From positions 63,489,528 to 63,553,527 of the forward strand of contig NC_065921.1 of assembly GCF_024586455.1 (NCBI RefSeq): DNA of 64,000 nt, read 5' to 3'. Source of the stretch: Bactrocera neohumeralis (Eukaryota > Arthropoda > Insecta > Diptera > Tephritidae). Of the stretch, positions 10,752 through 22,197 are shown in pieces. The notes beneath the pieces are model-generated. The model was not told the DNA's origin and searched no databases. It was given only the letters and a program-made list of their open reading frames with translations. The position numbers and the translations under genes were made by a program. Every line of letters begins with the position of its first letter. Position 1 is the first letter of the stretch.

Positions 10752-13604
10752 TCAACACGGAAATCGCCCAGGTGAACCTGCATCACGTGGCGGCAGCGTC
10801 AGCTGTCATAACGAGCAGGTTCACAGCGGATAAACTGGGTATCCTGCTGATCCAAGAGCCTTGGGTCCATAGAGGAGAGGTTAAAGGCCTCAAGACGGAG
10901 TGCAATAAGGTAATCTGGGGTCTCTCTAGCGAGAGACCTAGAACTTGCATAGTGGTCAGGAATAACATTGAATTCTTCTGCATTTCAGAGTTCCTGACGC
11001 AGGATCTGGTGGCGGTGCAGGCCAGGGACTTCGAAGGCAGGCCTTCGTTCTGGCTTCAGATTATTTTACAGGGGAGGCATCCACGGCACCCCCGGAGGTG
11101 GTGGAAAAGCTGGTGGAGCACTGCAGAAGACACAAGCTTCCCCTAATCATTGGCTGTGATGCGAACGCCCACAACTTAGAATGGGGAAGTACAAATTGCA
11201 ACGCAAGAGGTGAGTCTCTCTTAGAGTACTTATTAGGTAATAGCTTAGCGATAGAGAATGTAGGGTGTGAGCCCACATTCATAACTATAAGCAGGGGGGA
11301 GGTGTTGGACATCACATTCAGCAATGAGCCCGCAAACGGAGCGAGGAATTGAGCAAGAGGGGGCAGACTGATAAAGACTGAATTGAGAGTAGGCTATCGG
11401 AGCTGAACGGGGCTGTTATCAATGTCTATCATGTCTATCTTTCCAGCGCTGTTACAGCAGGGGGATCAGTTTTTACTGCCATACCTGGTTCGGCTGCTGC
11501 GAGAGAGCTTCGCAATGGCGTATATCCCTGAAGTATGGAGGACAGCGAAGGTGATCTTCATACCCAAAGTAGGAAGGAAAGATTACTCATTGGCGAAATC
11601 CTTCAGGCCAATCAGTCTGACTTCTTTCCTGCTAAAAACCATGGAGAAGATCATGGACCATGAAATAAGGTCGAAAGCGCTGAAGAGAGCACCCCTGCAT
11701 GCAGCTTAGCATGCGCACAGAGCGGGCAGATCTACCAGTACTGCTCTGTACCAGCTAACCTCTGAGATAGAGAGTTCACTGGAGAACGGGGAGGCGCTTT
11801 CTTGGACATCGAAGGTGCTTTTGACAACACGTCTCATAGGAGTGTAGCCAGAGCACTGGAGAAAAGGAATGTGGCAGCACCGGTGCGTAGATGGATAGAA
11901 GCCGTACTGCGCACCAGAATTGCTGAGACCACAGTTGGAGATAAAAGTATTCGACTCGGCACAACAAGAGGCTGCCACAGGGGGGTGTGCTATCACCCCT
12001 GCTGTGGAGTCTTGTCGTAGACGACCTGTTAGCAATGCTAACGGACAATGGGGCGACCTGATACAAAGAGGTCTAAACCTGGCAAAGGGGTGGTGCAGGG
12101 GGGTTGAATTGAACATCAACCCATCCAAGACGACCATAGTCCCGTTTACGAGACGCAGGTCCCTACCCGGTATCAGGAATCTCACCCTAGGAGGCAGAGT
12201 GATAGAGATGACCAATAACGTCAAATACCTTGGTCTCACGCTAGACTCTACTTTGCGGTGGAAGCAGCATGTAGACCTGACCTTGGTCAAAGCAACAAAG
12301 GCATTAATAGTGTGCAATCGGCTGGCGGGTAAGTCCTGGGGCTGTAAGCCAAGGATTGTTAGGTGGTTGTACATCATGTTAGTGCGACCGATAATCACGT
12401 ACGGGGCGGTGGCCTGGGCCTCAATAGCGTAGCAGATTTTGGTAGGAATTAAATTATCGTAGCTGCAGCGGCTAGCCTGTGTTTGCATGACGGGCGCAAT
12501 GCGCATCTGCCCAACGGCAGCTCTGGAGGCCCTGCTTGAACTCACACCGCTTCACTTGGTTATCGGTCAAGTAGCCAAGAGCTCGCTTCTGCAAATAACG
12601 GCAGAGGGGTTTGGCAAAGGAAAGGTAATCTCGTCCCAGAGGATGGAAAAGATAAGTGGCAATATACCAATCGCCCTCCTCCCGAAGGACAGCACTACCA
12701 AAACAGTTACCTTCACCAAGAAGTTTAAGGTCACCCTCGGAAGCAAGGATGAGTGGAACGACTCCACCCTTGAGCTGCTGCTGAGGAACAGTACATTGAG
12801 GTGGTACACCGACGGCTCAAAAATGTCGGAGGGAATTGGGGCAGGGATCGCGGGTCCACGCACCAAGCTCTCCATACCTATGGGGGAGTTTCCGAGCATT
12901 TTCCAGGCGGAAGTCTTTGCCATAAGCCGGTGCATAGAGATAAACCTCCATCGCAACTATCGCAATGAGCGGTTAGCCATACTCAGCGATAGTCAAGCAG
13001 CACTAAAAGCGATCTCCTCCTACGAGATCAGATCGCTGCTAGTGCAGGAATGCAGAGAACGGCTGAACAGCATTGCGGAAAGAAACCAGGTGCCGGAATA
13101 GCCGGTAACGAACTGGCAGATGAGCTCGTCCGCTCCGCAGCCTCCACCAAAATGGTAGGTCCTGAACCCTTTACAGGGGTGGGTCCCCATACCACAAAGG
13201 AGCTACTCCGCAAAGAAGAGGGAGTGGGCAGAAAAGAGCATTGGCAACGAACTCACGGCATGCGGCATGCCAAGTTGCTAATGGGAGGGTACAACATGAG
13301 CAGGTTCAAAGTTGTAATCAACCTCCCCAGGAATAAACTGAGGCTACTGGTCGCAGTTTATACTGACCACTGCAAGCTAAATAGGCATTTGTATAACATG
13401 GGCCTATCTTCTTGCACTAACTGCCGGTTCTGCGACATGGAGCCTGAAACACCGGAACACCTGCTGATCGACTGCACAGCAGTCTGTAGACGCAGGGTTA
13501 AGGCCCTCGGATCCATGTTTCCGGACAGGGATTGCATCGACTCACTAGCACCCGGAAGAATATTGGACTTCATCAATGTGCTGGGGCTAAGTAAGTCCAT
13601 GTGA
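10752..13604 (+). pseudogene. ORF2 polyprotein (EN-RT-RNase H) of the LOA-type element, inactivated
   Basis: The endonuclease starts near AQVNLHHVAAA, with LLIQEPWV and then, after a frameshift near 11090, IGCDANAHNLEWGS. Sequence between the endonuclease and RT is missing around 11350-11420. RT motifs follow: VIFIPKVGRKDY, FRPISLTSFLLKTMEKI, FLDIEGAFDNT and a TTRGCHRGV version of RGCPQGG. The YADD catalytic segment is absent: DDLLAMLTDNG is followed directly by the downstream DLIQRGLNLAKGW. In-frame TAG codons occur at 12430 and 12460. RNase H retains YTDGSK, FQAE, LSDSQAALKA and, in another frame, GNELADELVR. The end carries CTNCRFCDMEPETPEHLLIDC-type zinc ligands. It normally nicks target DNA and copies element RNA; this copy cannot. 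Confidence 0.85.
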
Positions 13605-13690
13605 TTTAGGAGAGGGCACAATAGACCTAAGGTCGCGGTGCATTCCTCATCAATAAATCTAATCAATTCTAATCTATCAACCTTTTCGTC

Positions 13691-16249
13691 GTCCATGGTC
13701 GTTCCTTGAGTCCGTTATCTTATTTTAATTTGGTTTGGTTTTATCTGTCATCTTTGTCTTGGATTAGGAGGTGATAGCTCTTAGTCTCCGTACACATGTA
13801 GGTTCTGACAACCCTCAGGAGTGATGGCTTGCAGAACGGCTCATGCCGGTTGCGAGATGGGGTGAATGCATTGCAGTTAAGCCCCTGCACCACGACAAGG
13901 TGCCTGTCATTCGCAGAGTATCCAGCATGATACTTACCACCTCTGAGCTCACCCTATAAAATCCATCTAATACCCTTTTTTCTATGGTTCGACTCCATCG
14001 AAACAACCCATTTTTAACCACATTCGTTCGTAAGCTCTTCTTCATGCCTTCTAAGTGATACAAATCATTTCTATTATAATTCGAAACGTTCTATAAGGTA
14101 CACGATTTGAATTTATGCCGCTCAATTCAGTAGACTTTACTCTCTTACCTTTTCTCGTTTTCTAATACGCCGTAACAAATATAATTTTTTTCACTTTCTC
14201 TGTACATGGCCTGTTCGGAGTTACCACATAATTGTATTGTCATGCATACGTTTGTTCGTTGAAAAGGATTTGTATGCTTCTAGTATGCTTTTACCTCGCA
14301 GAGTAGATAAGCAAATTGAACACTCATTGAAGCGTTGAACGCTGAGTACAGTGAGGGAATAAGACAAATCGAGAGAGCTATACACATACTTATGTACATA
14401 CAAATGAGGTTATGCCTCGAAGAAAGCATGAACAAATCGTGCATCGGTTGGGAAAGCCATAAAGCTTCGCTGCTAATGTAGTACTTGTAAGCAGCTAGAA
14501 AAGAACGTGCAACTGCACATATTTGTTGTTATTTTCGAGTTTTCAACTAGCTGTTGTTAGCTCGCATTAGTAGTAATGGAATGGATTTTCGATTGGATTG
14601 GATTTTTGGCATAACCAAGCGTCGTTGTCACAATACGGCGGTAAGTAGAGTTCGGTCCAGGATGGTGCAGAAGCAAAACTTGAAGAACCGTTTGTGGAGC
14701 ATTGAACGATGCTTGCTGCATACCAGGCAGTCAGTGAAGCAAACCAGCCAACAAGCATGCAGTAGCCAAGCTACTAAGCAACCATTCCATCCAGTCAGCC
14801 AGTGGAGTCAATTGCTGCCGAAACATCGGTTGTACTCCGCGGCGCCTGCTGTTGTAGTTTTTGTTGCTGCAGCGTCTGTTTATTTGCTTGTATTGCACTG
14901 TGCATCTTCTAGCTGTATTTAGCTCTGCCGTTTTTGCTTTCTTCATACACCATTGTGTATTTATAAGTGTGCTGGGGTATTCTCACAACATTTGCATTGC
15001 ATTGTACTTCATTATTGTGCTTTTGCCAACCCGTCAAACTCGCAGATTCTTCACTTTTTATGCACATGCAACATTTTTCACAGGGTATAATAGATTTTTT
15101 CAGCAAATCGTTATTTGCAACACCTAAAACTCGCACAATCAGCACCGTTAACCCAAGTACAACTGAAATGGTTTTATTTACAATGATCTCATACAGATCT
15201 CAGACGTGCTTCTCCGCTCATTCGGAGGCTAACGTCTTCAATCTGCTGATAAGGTGAAATAACTGGGGTCAAATATTGAGAAGAGATAAGAAACGTATCG
15301 GTTGCCATTCATTGCTGTAGAGTTGCTATAGACAGAGAGGGCACGGTTGCCTCGCTCACTTTGGAATTGGACCGAGTTGGATCTTCAATGGCATCTTGCG
15401 TTCTAGCACTGAACCCATGGACCGCGTGTGCGCCTAGCAGGCGTTAGATGACGATCCACACCTGTGCGACTGCAAGATCCTTTTCTCCTAGAGTACAACG
15501 CAGGAGGTGTTTTGAACTACTTGCCCGCAGCAAAGTTCATCTTACCGAAATCGTAGGGATTCTTACAGGAAATTATCAAAGTGGTATGTAGGAGGTATAT
15601 GTAGTATATAGCAAAAACTGAAATTAACCATCTCAACAAATTTGGGATTGTTCAAAGCTTTGTCGATTTGTAAGGGTTTTATGATCTACAATGGAAGGGA
15701 TTTCTAAGCTGTCCAAGTGATAGCCCTGTAAGAAACGATTGTATAACCCAAACTAACTTAAAACTAAACAATATCGACAACAAAATGATCCGGATAACGA
15801 GACGAATTGATTTGTGGATATTCCTATTTCAATGTTACATATCTATCGGTCTGACTGTCCGTCCGTCTATCAAGCATTTTTGGATGAAATCCCATAACTC
15901 TGAAACTTATCGCCAATTTGGTACAGAATATTCCATCTCCTTAAATTGGAGTGAAACATTTGTTGTAATGGACATTCTACATTTTGGTGTCGGTGCAATA
16001 GTACGAGCTTCCTAGTATTGAAAATAGATACTTTTCCTCTGATCACCCCTTTTGCGTTAAATATTTTTCCAGCGATTCCCTTTTATATTTAACATTACGG
16101 TCTCTAAACAAAATTTTAGGAATTTTACAGGCTAAGCACTTCACACGTACACATAGTGTAATGATTTCCGTCCTTCTGGCGCACTATAATCGATTCAAAG
16201 CTTCCTCGTGCTTAGGAATCCTAGGAATAAAAACTGGGAAGGGTACGGC
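13691..16249. other. No gene recognised
   Basis: The sequence at 13800-13960 is GC-richer and could be the 3' untranslated part of the LOA element or another repeat; I cannot tell. The stretch 14550-15260 has open frames on both strands without domain features. Around 15840-15960 a CTGACTGTCCGTCCGTCT tract with AACTCTGAAAC resembles the middle of dispersed fly repeats like those at 3.7 kb and 45.7 kb. No convincing exon. Confidence 0.4.
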
Positions 16250-17715
16250 AGGAGGCTTCGACAAACTCTTCCTCGCGCACCGGGGGTGGACTCAAAGGCC
16301 GTTGGCCTATCGTGTCATGGCTAGAGAAAGCCATTAAAGTTAAGGATTTCGCAGTTTGGACCTTTCTTGGTATCGATAGAGCTTTCAACAACGTCCTGCC
16401 TGGATAGGAATCAGAATATCGAAGAGAGAGCAAAAAAGGCATCGATTGCCCTATATTGTTGTAGAGGAGCCATTGGAAAAAGGTGGGGCCTCTCACCGAA
16501 AGTGGTCCTCTAGCTCTATGACACCATGATGCCATTATGTTCTATGGAATCTTTATGGAGATGGAGGGATTTAGAGAACACCACACTTGCAAAGAAACTC
16601 AGAGCGTTAACGGTGCACTTAAGTCCACTCCAACCATGGCTCTTAACGCAATTTTGAACATAATGCCCGTGGACATCGCCGGAAGGTGTATGGCTGCGAA
16701 GGTGACTACATACTGGATCATCTGGATCATTGAGTCGCCAAACCGAACTCTGGCGGCTCCTTCTTTGCCCATATACCGACGAGGGAGTTATGGGTGAGAA
16801 GAAGCCGTTGGAGGAGAGGGTCGGTAAGCTTCTACGGATGGGTGAAAGCTTGGGGTGAAGGTTGGCGGAGGGGTTTACTGTCGCGAGCTCTTTATCAACT
16901 CCAGTTTCAGACTTCCTGACTATTGTAGTGTCTTCCAGGCTGAGATTGCAGCCATCAAGGTAGCAGCAGGTTTGCTGCTCCGGAGTGCGTCCACCTTTAG
17001 AGAAGTGACCATTCACTCAAATAGCAGAGCGGGGATACTAGCCTTGAACTCATTTACAGTGCGTTCAGGGTTGGTCGAGTGTCTAACCTCGCTATCATTA
17101 GCACCGCGTGTCTTTGTGATAAGGGTGCCGGATCATAGCGGAATCGCAGGTAATTGCAAAGCCGATGAGCTAGCAAGGAAAGGCACCCCAGAATCGTTAT
17201 CGGCTGAATGGAAGCAGGTCGGTGCTCCCGCATCCTCTTGTGTTCGACTACTGGATAGCTGGGCCTCGCGGATGCTGGGCTATCGGTTCTAGCGCAGTTG
17301 AAAAAGCCTATTGGCTCAATATAATATAACAGCAGATCGAGTGATTTTTTTGTCTCAGTAACGCTAGCCTCTCCCTAGTTGTGGAGCTTTTAACAGGCCA
17401 TTGCCGTATTGGCGTACATGCTGTAATATTGCGAATCTTACCAGACGCCGTCTGCAGAAGCAGTTGCGGAAGTAACAACTCAGCGCTTCTTTCTTGACTG
17501 TCCCGCATTTGGGACGTCAAGACTTAGACACTTGTGAGCGCATTCCTTCAGACATCCCACCGAACTGGGGGGTGTTGAAATTAAGCGCATGTGCAAATTG
17601 GTATTGGCTACCAAGCGTTTTGCCAATCTGTAAGTCCGAACACAGGAGTTATTATTTTTTCAAAGCTTTAAAAGGACTACATTCACCAGTTCACGTGCGA
17701 TCTTTGATCAGCCAT
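16250..17715 (+). mobile_element. Non-LTR retrotransposon fragment (RT thumb, RNase H, zinc end)
   Basis: The plus strand carries a decayed ORF2. LGIDRAFNNVLP (about 16370-16400) matches the RT DIEGAFNNV motif. It is followed directly by a thumb-like segment (KKASIALYCCRGAIGKRWGL), so the RT core including YADD has been deleted. GALKSTPTMALNAILNIMPVDI is the linker before RNase H. The RNase H part (16855-17292) has FQAEIAAIK and a PDHSGIAGNCKADELAR end. Then LLTGHCRIGVHAVILRIL and FLDCPAFGTSRLRHL mark the C-terminal region. Frames change at least four times. It is an R1/LOA/I-group element and inactive. Confidence 0.75.
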
Positions 17716-20700
17716 CTAACCTAACCTTCCTTTTGTAGCGATTTTTAAATTCATATGCCATAGTTTTTTATATTTTCACCCGAATTTGTGCACTCCTTTA
17801 CTTTTAATATTTGTTTTGTAGTATGCATTTCTTCCCAGCTTATTTGATTTTGTTTCGTCTCATATTTTTTCAATGAGATTCGTTTGTATTTATCGCGCAT
17901 TGGTAGCACTTTATTCTATTTTTTCTCTGCCGGGTACCGATTTTCAAAAACCGTTGTTTTGCACTCGTTTTTTTGCTCAAGGCTATTGCTCTGGCGTCAC
18001 TTGCAATACAATTACAGCTATTGCATGCAATACTCATTTGTTGCTGTTGTTTTTATTGTATCTGGCTGTAGTCTCTTGCTGTCGCATTTGTTTTTGCACT
18101 TAATTAATGTAATTATCGGTAATTTGTTAACTGTATTCACAGCTGTGTGTGCAAATAAACTCGATTTCGTTGTAACGGTTTGTCACTACATTTTGTTGTT
18201 ACTTGTGCTTTTGTTTGCATTTGCTAGGATTCTTTCGCTTGGATTGTTTTGTTTACCAGGAAGGAATAATGCAATTTGTACGTCTACTCGGAAATTATTT
18301 TAGGATATTAGTGCGGATTAAATAAAAGAGGGTATTGTATCAGAATTATTGCTTTGAAAGATTTTTTGTTCTACAATTAATAAAAAAGCAATGTTGAATT
18401 CATTTTTGGGGTTCATCCTAAATTTTGGTTCGCCGAGAACGCTGACGTAGCACGTAGCCTCGAAAAGCATGATCTTTCAGGCAAATTCTTCAGTGCACAG
18501 GAAAGGTATATGAAAATAATTGCCAGATATCGGTTCAACAGCTCAATTTTGTTAATATTGGCATACGAGTACATAAGACCTTTATACCTTTGAAAAAAAA
18601 AATCAATTATATTCGAGAAACTTTAATTTACATAACCACAAATTAGTTCCCCTTTATTGGTTACAACGAAATCTGATCTATTTGGATCAAGAATTACAAA
18701 AATATAGACGGTTAAGCTTCATATAAGAGTAGAGCTTGCCATAATTTATACGTAACTACTTAATATCAGACAGAACTTCTGACTAATAAGACACATATAT
18801 CTTTTGTTCTGTACTCATTAATCTAAATCGCAACTGCGATCAAGTCACCGTTTGTCACTAAAGCAGAACAGAGCTTTATGGTTTCTTAAAACTTAAAGCT
18901 TTCTCCTCACATTAGCTCAAATTAATTTGTTGACCAGAGACTTAAGTCCAGAGCGAATTTCCCAGCTCACTCAAAGAATTACGATTTTGTTACTTTTTTG
19001 TTCATAAAAGCTGATATGAAAGTTTACCGCTGGAGTTGGGGTCTTAGATCCATTGAAAGCTTTGTGGATTCATAAAGCTTTCAGCTTTCTCCTCACAAAA
19101 GTTCAAGTTAATTATTTGATGAGGGAGTTTAATTCCAATATGGGTCACAGCTCATTTATGAGAAATACGATTTATTTAAGCTTCCTCTTCGTAAAAGCTC
19201 AAATTGTTATAATAAGAAGAACGTTCATCCTCAGAGTGAATATCTTAACTCGTACTTGAGCCCAATGGCCTTATAACCTTTAAAATTTAGTTGCCGATCA
19301 GTAATTGAGGCTTTTCCATCATGTATTAAATTTCCTCTACCGTTCAACTTATTCCAGCAGCAACCTTGCAGGGTTAGCTCGAAACAACAACAACAATAAA
19401 ACGAAAGTTGCCTACATACATCCGCTAATCCAAATGTTAGTGAAGTGGACCAAAATTATACGGCAACAAGCAATGGCGGTGATACCCGTTGAATGCAGAT
19501 CCATACATATTCATATGTATGTATGTAATTAAGTGTGTGAGGGCTCGTGTCACAATGCAATTGACCGAGTGTGCTAAATGAATGGCTGAAACTGCACAAA
19601 TAAGCAGTGGATGAGTTGAAGGCTAACTTGGCTAAGCGCCGCCGCTGAGTTCAAAGTCAAAAAGCGGCTACGAAAATCAAAGTAAACCTGCACTGGAGCT
19701 TTGCCTCCGTTGAGCCTGAAAATCGTTACATTTCGGTCGCACACAGCCCGCCTTTCAGATACGGCAGCTGGCGCCGTTACCTCCACAGGCTTCAGGTATA
19801 ATTAATCTTGTTTAGGTTTTGTTTATAAAGAGTCTATCATAAGCATGTGTGCGAGTCGAGTTACGTCGACCGTCTCTGTGTGTCCGCAGGTTCGTGTGGG
19901 TGTGAGTACACTGGGCTTTGACTTTTTAGCCAAAGCGTTCGGGCCAGCTGGAGAGATTTCATGCTGGGCGAGCAGTTTAATTTGCACAGCAGGACATTTT
20001 TTACTACTTACACGCACACACGCTCGCCCCTTTCGACCGCTTTGATGCTGTCAAGTGTGTTTGGCTGTCGCTGCTCCGTTACTCTTGCTTTTTCATTGTT
20101 TACTTTTGTTGCTATTTCTGATGCATGTTGCTGCCGGATTTTCGGCATTCGAACTTCCGGAAACTGCTGCGTCATGCCATTGGTGGCCTCAGGTTTTCCA
20201 ACTATTAATTTTCCTCAAGGCAAGATTAACGAGTGGATGATTGCCTGAAATTGCCCAAAAAAGCTTTGGCAAATAAATTCAAAATGCAAACTCACTCACA
20301 CATACACACACTTACATACACACATATGCTAACATGCAGCCTACTAAGCAGGTTCATTGGTTGACAAAACTTTCTCCGGCCAGTTATTGGCCTGCAACTT
20401 TTAGCCGACTAATTCGCCTAACTCCTTGGAGCCTTGAGCAACTTTCGCTTGGCGGCTGTCAGTGAAGTTGCACTTTCACATAGTCCTAGCGCGTGCATGA
20501 GGGTGTATGTGTGTTTTCTAACTGTTTTTAAGTGAATTTTCCAATTTTAGATTTTGTGCAATTTTTTGGCATTTCAGTTTTGATTGCTCGAGTTCGGAAG
20601 TGTAAGCATTGAAGTGCTTCGCTGTGTATGCGAGTGTCTGTGTGTGTTGTGAAAAGCTCTCGATCTCTAAAGAAGCGCAATTAATTTCATTGTAATAGCC

Positions 20701-20987
20701 CGCATTGTTTTTGCTTGTGAGCCAGCTGGTCGGCAGGCAGCTTGATTTGGCTCAATTAATTGGTATAAGTAAGCTGCAATATTCAACGAACAAAGCTTTA
20801 AAGCGTTCAAGAGCTTACTACCTATTCTTGGAGAAGTTATAGTTGGCAAAGTAAATTAATATTTAATAGTTTGATATTTACGACTTTGATCATCAAGACC
20901 TTGGAAAGAAACTCTGCAGCCTGTACTAGAGTTTGTCGATAGAAAGTCTCATGTGCTTTGAGCCAAGCTCCCTTCCAACTTGATCTA
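17716..20987. other. No gene recognised
   Basis: 3.3 kb without a credible gene. 17880-18300 has TTG/CTG-rich open frames of low complexity. 18.9-19.25 kb contains a diverged tandem repeat, annotated separately. 19560-20650 is less AT-rich, with TG-rich stretches (for example GTGTGTGCGAG-like runs); it may be regulatory or intronic DNA. Open frames there have no recognisable domain. Confidence 0.4.
18898..19270. repeat. Diverged tandem repeat, about 186-bp unit, two copies
   Basis: GCTTTCTCCTCAC occurs at 18898-18910 and again at 19084-19096, a spacing of 186 bp. The sequence after each copy stays alignable: AAGTTAATT-like, then CAGCTCA, then a TACGATTT motif. Confidence 0.6.
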
Positions 20988-21559
20988 CAAGGCGCGTTCC
21001 AAAGTAAACAGGACTTAAAAAAAAGAACAGAACAAATGGTTTTTCCGGCAAAATCAATTTATTTTATTCAAAATAGTCTCCTTCTGCTTCAATAAAGCTG
21101 TTTGCACGGTTCAAAAGTATGTCGAACGAGTGTTTTAGCTCGTTGGCCGGTATGGCCTCCAGTATGCCGGGAAAGCCTTTTGAATGGCCTCTACGTCTGC
21201 ATAATTGGGTAATTGATCGTCATTTATGTCCTCACGACCACTCTGAAAACGTTGAAACCACTCGTGCACTCTGCTACTGGATAGGCAATCATCACCACAT
21301 ACTTGTTTCATCAATTGAAACGTTTCGGTAAAAGTTTTACCAATTTGAAAACAAAATTTATTGTTGGCTCTTTGTTCGAAGCTCATTTTCGCACCGATAA
21401 CACAAACATACTAACATTTGAAACGCAATAACTTCACTTCCAATCTATGAAATGTCATGATATTCTCACTGAGCAAACGATAAATATAGCAGATTCTAAC
21501 GTATAAGTCGAAATATAGATGGAATTCAAAAAGTCCTGTTTACTTTGGAACGGACCTTG
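20988..21559 (-). mobile_element. Mariner-family element, internally deleted (572 bp)
   Basis: Inverted terminal repeats of about 29 bp: the left begins CAAGGCGCGTTCCAAAGTAA, and the right, read on the other strand, begins CAAGGTCCGTTCCAAAGTAA. They match at 27 of 29 positions, and TA flanks both sides (20986-20987, 21560-21561). The minus strand encodes the N-terminal transposase helix-turn-helix (FCFQIGKTFTETFQLMKQ, then VHEWFQRFQSGRED), which is fused directly to the extreme C-terminus (YADVEAIQKAFPA). The catalytic core is gone, so the copy is non-autonomous. The same family recurs at 36068-36974. Confidence 0.88.
21135..21386 (-). pseudogene. Truncated mariner transposase
   Basis: The frame starts MSFEQRANNKFCFQIGKTF, the family's usual N-terminus, and holds the paired-type DNA-binding helices (about residues 10-55). 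After INDDQLPN it jumps to the ADVEAIQKAF segment, which normally lies close to the C-terminus. About two thirds of a usual 340-residue mariner transposase, including the whole DD34D catalytic triad, is missing. The open frame could in principle make an 83-residue DNA-binding fragment. Confidence 0.8.
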
Positions 21560-21561
21560 TA

Positions 21562-21871
21562 TATTATTCAGGTTAATCGCAATGGCCAGCGGTATATATG
21601 TAAATTAGGTTTGAAGGTTCGAACTTAACTTTTATCCTTTTCTGAAACCCCACATTTCATTCATGGAGCCACAAGAGTTCCTTAACAATCCGATAAAGTT
21701 AATTGTATCATGAAACCTAATCTTAAACCTCGGTTAAAAAATCAAAACAGTTAAAAGCCTATCACTTCGCTTTAACAGTCCGGCATTTCTTCATAGTTTC
21801 GTATAGAAATCCCATTACTATGTTTCACGTTTCAGTTCTTCAGTATTTCTAATTTTTTGATAAATTCGGTA
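21562..21871. other. No gene recognised
   Basis: A 310-bp AT-rich spacer between the deleted mariner and the Tigger element. Its right end supplies the TA target dinucleotide at 21870-21871. Confidence 0.5.
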
Positions 21872-21894
21872 CACTGGGGCCCCGCTTTGCGTCG
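21872..21894. repeat. Left terminal inverted repeat of the Tigger element
   Basis: Starts CACTGGGGCCCCGCTTTGCG immediately after the TA dinucleotide. The palindromic GGGGCCCC core lies 4 bp in from the end. Confidence 0.93.
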
Positions 21895-22197
21895 ACCCGA
21901 TTTGCGTCGCAAAATATGTATGTACATACTAGAGACCTCTAGTACATACATACATATGTATTGTACAATGTTTTCAATTTGCGTCGTTAATTTCAGGTTC
22001 GGTCGTTTGAATGCCTACGTATGCAGCAATGTACATATGTATATACATACATATTCAGTTACAGAAAACAATTTTTCCGTAAAAAGGGGATTCCCAATTA
22101 TCGGCATATATGCAAGTGCTGCACAAAGAAATATGAATTTCGGTAGAGAATTTCCGTCGCAGTTGCGGTTTCAGTTGGCTATTAATCACGCGAAAAA

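Larger units (their letters stand above)
9031..13690 (+). mobile_element. LOA-type non-LTR retrotransposon, near full length, inactive
   Basis: A compact GC-rich block in AT-rich surroundings. In order it has a 5' leader, an ORF1 gag-like gene (9127-10622), and an ORF2 encoding endonuclease, reverse transcriptase, RNase H and a terminal zinc-binding motif (about 10752-13604). ORF1 lacking CCHC knuckles plus an RNase H domain fits the LOA clade; the I clade is the alternative. Frameshifts, two internal TAG codons and loss of the RT active-site box make it non-autonomous. The 5' start and the 3' end (around 13690, where coding-like composition stops) are estimates; no target-site duplication was identified. 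Confidence 0.85.

Noticed and set aside
11706..12545. 279-codon minus-strand open frame
   Set aside because: Lies antisense to the RT domain of the LOA element, which shows clear RT motifs on the plus strand. The minus translation has no domain.
14554..14922. 122-codon plus-strand frame that looks like a small protein with a hydrophobic C-terminus
   Set aside because: No recognisable domain, overlapping frames on the other strand and no supporting signals.
17873..18303. Plus-strand frames that look like a membrane protein
   Set aside because: The hydrophobicity comes from TTG/TTT-rich sequence. Two frames overlap equally well and neither has a family signature.
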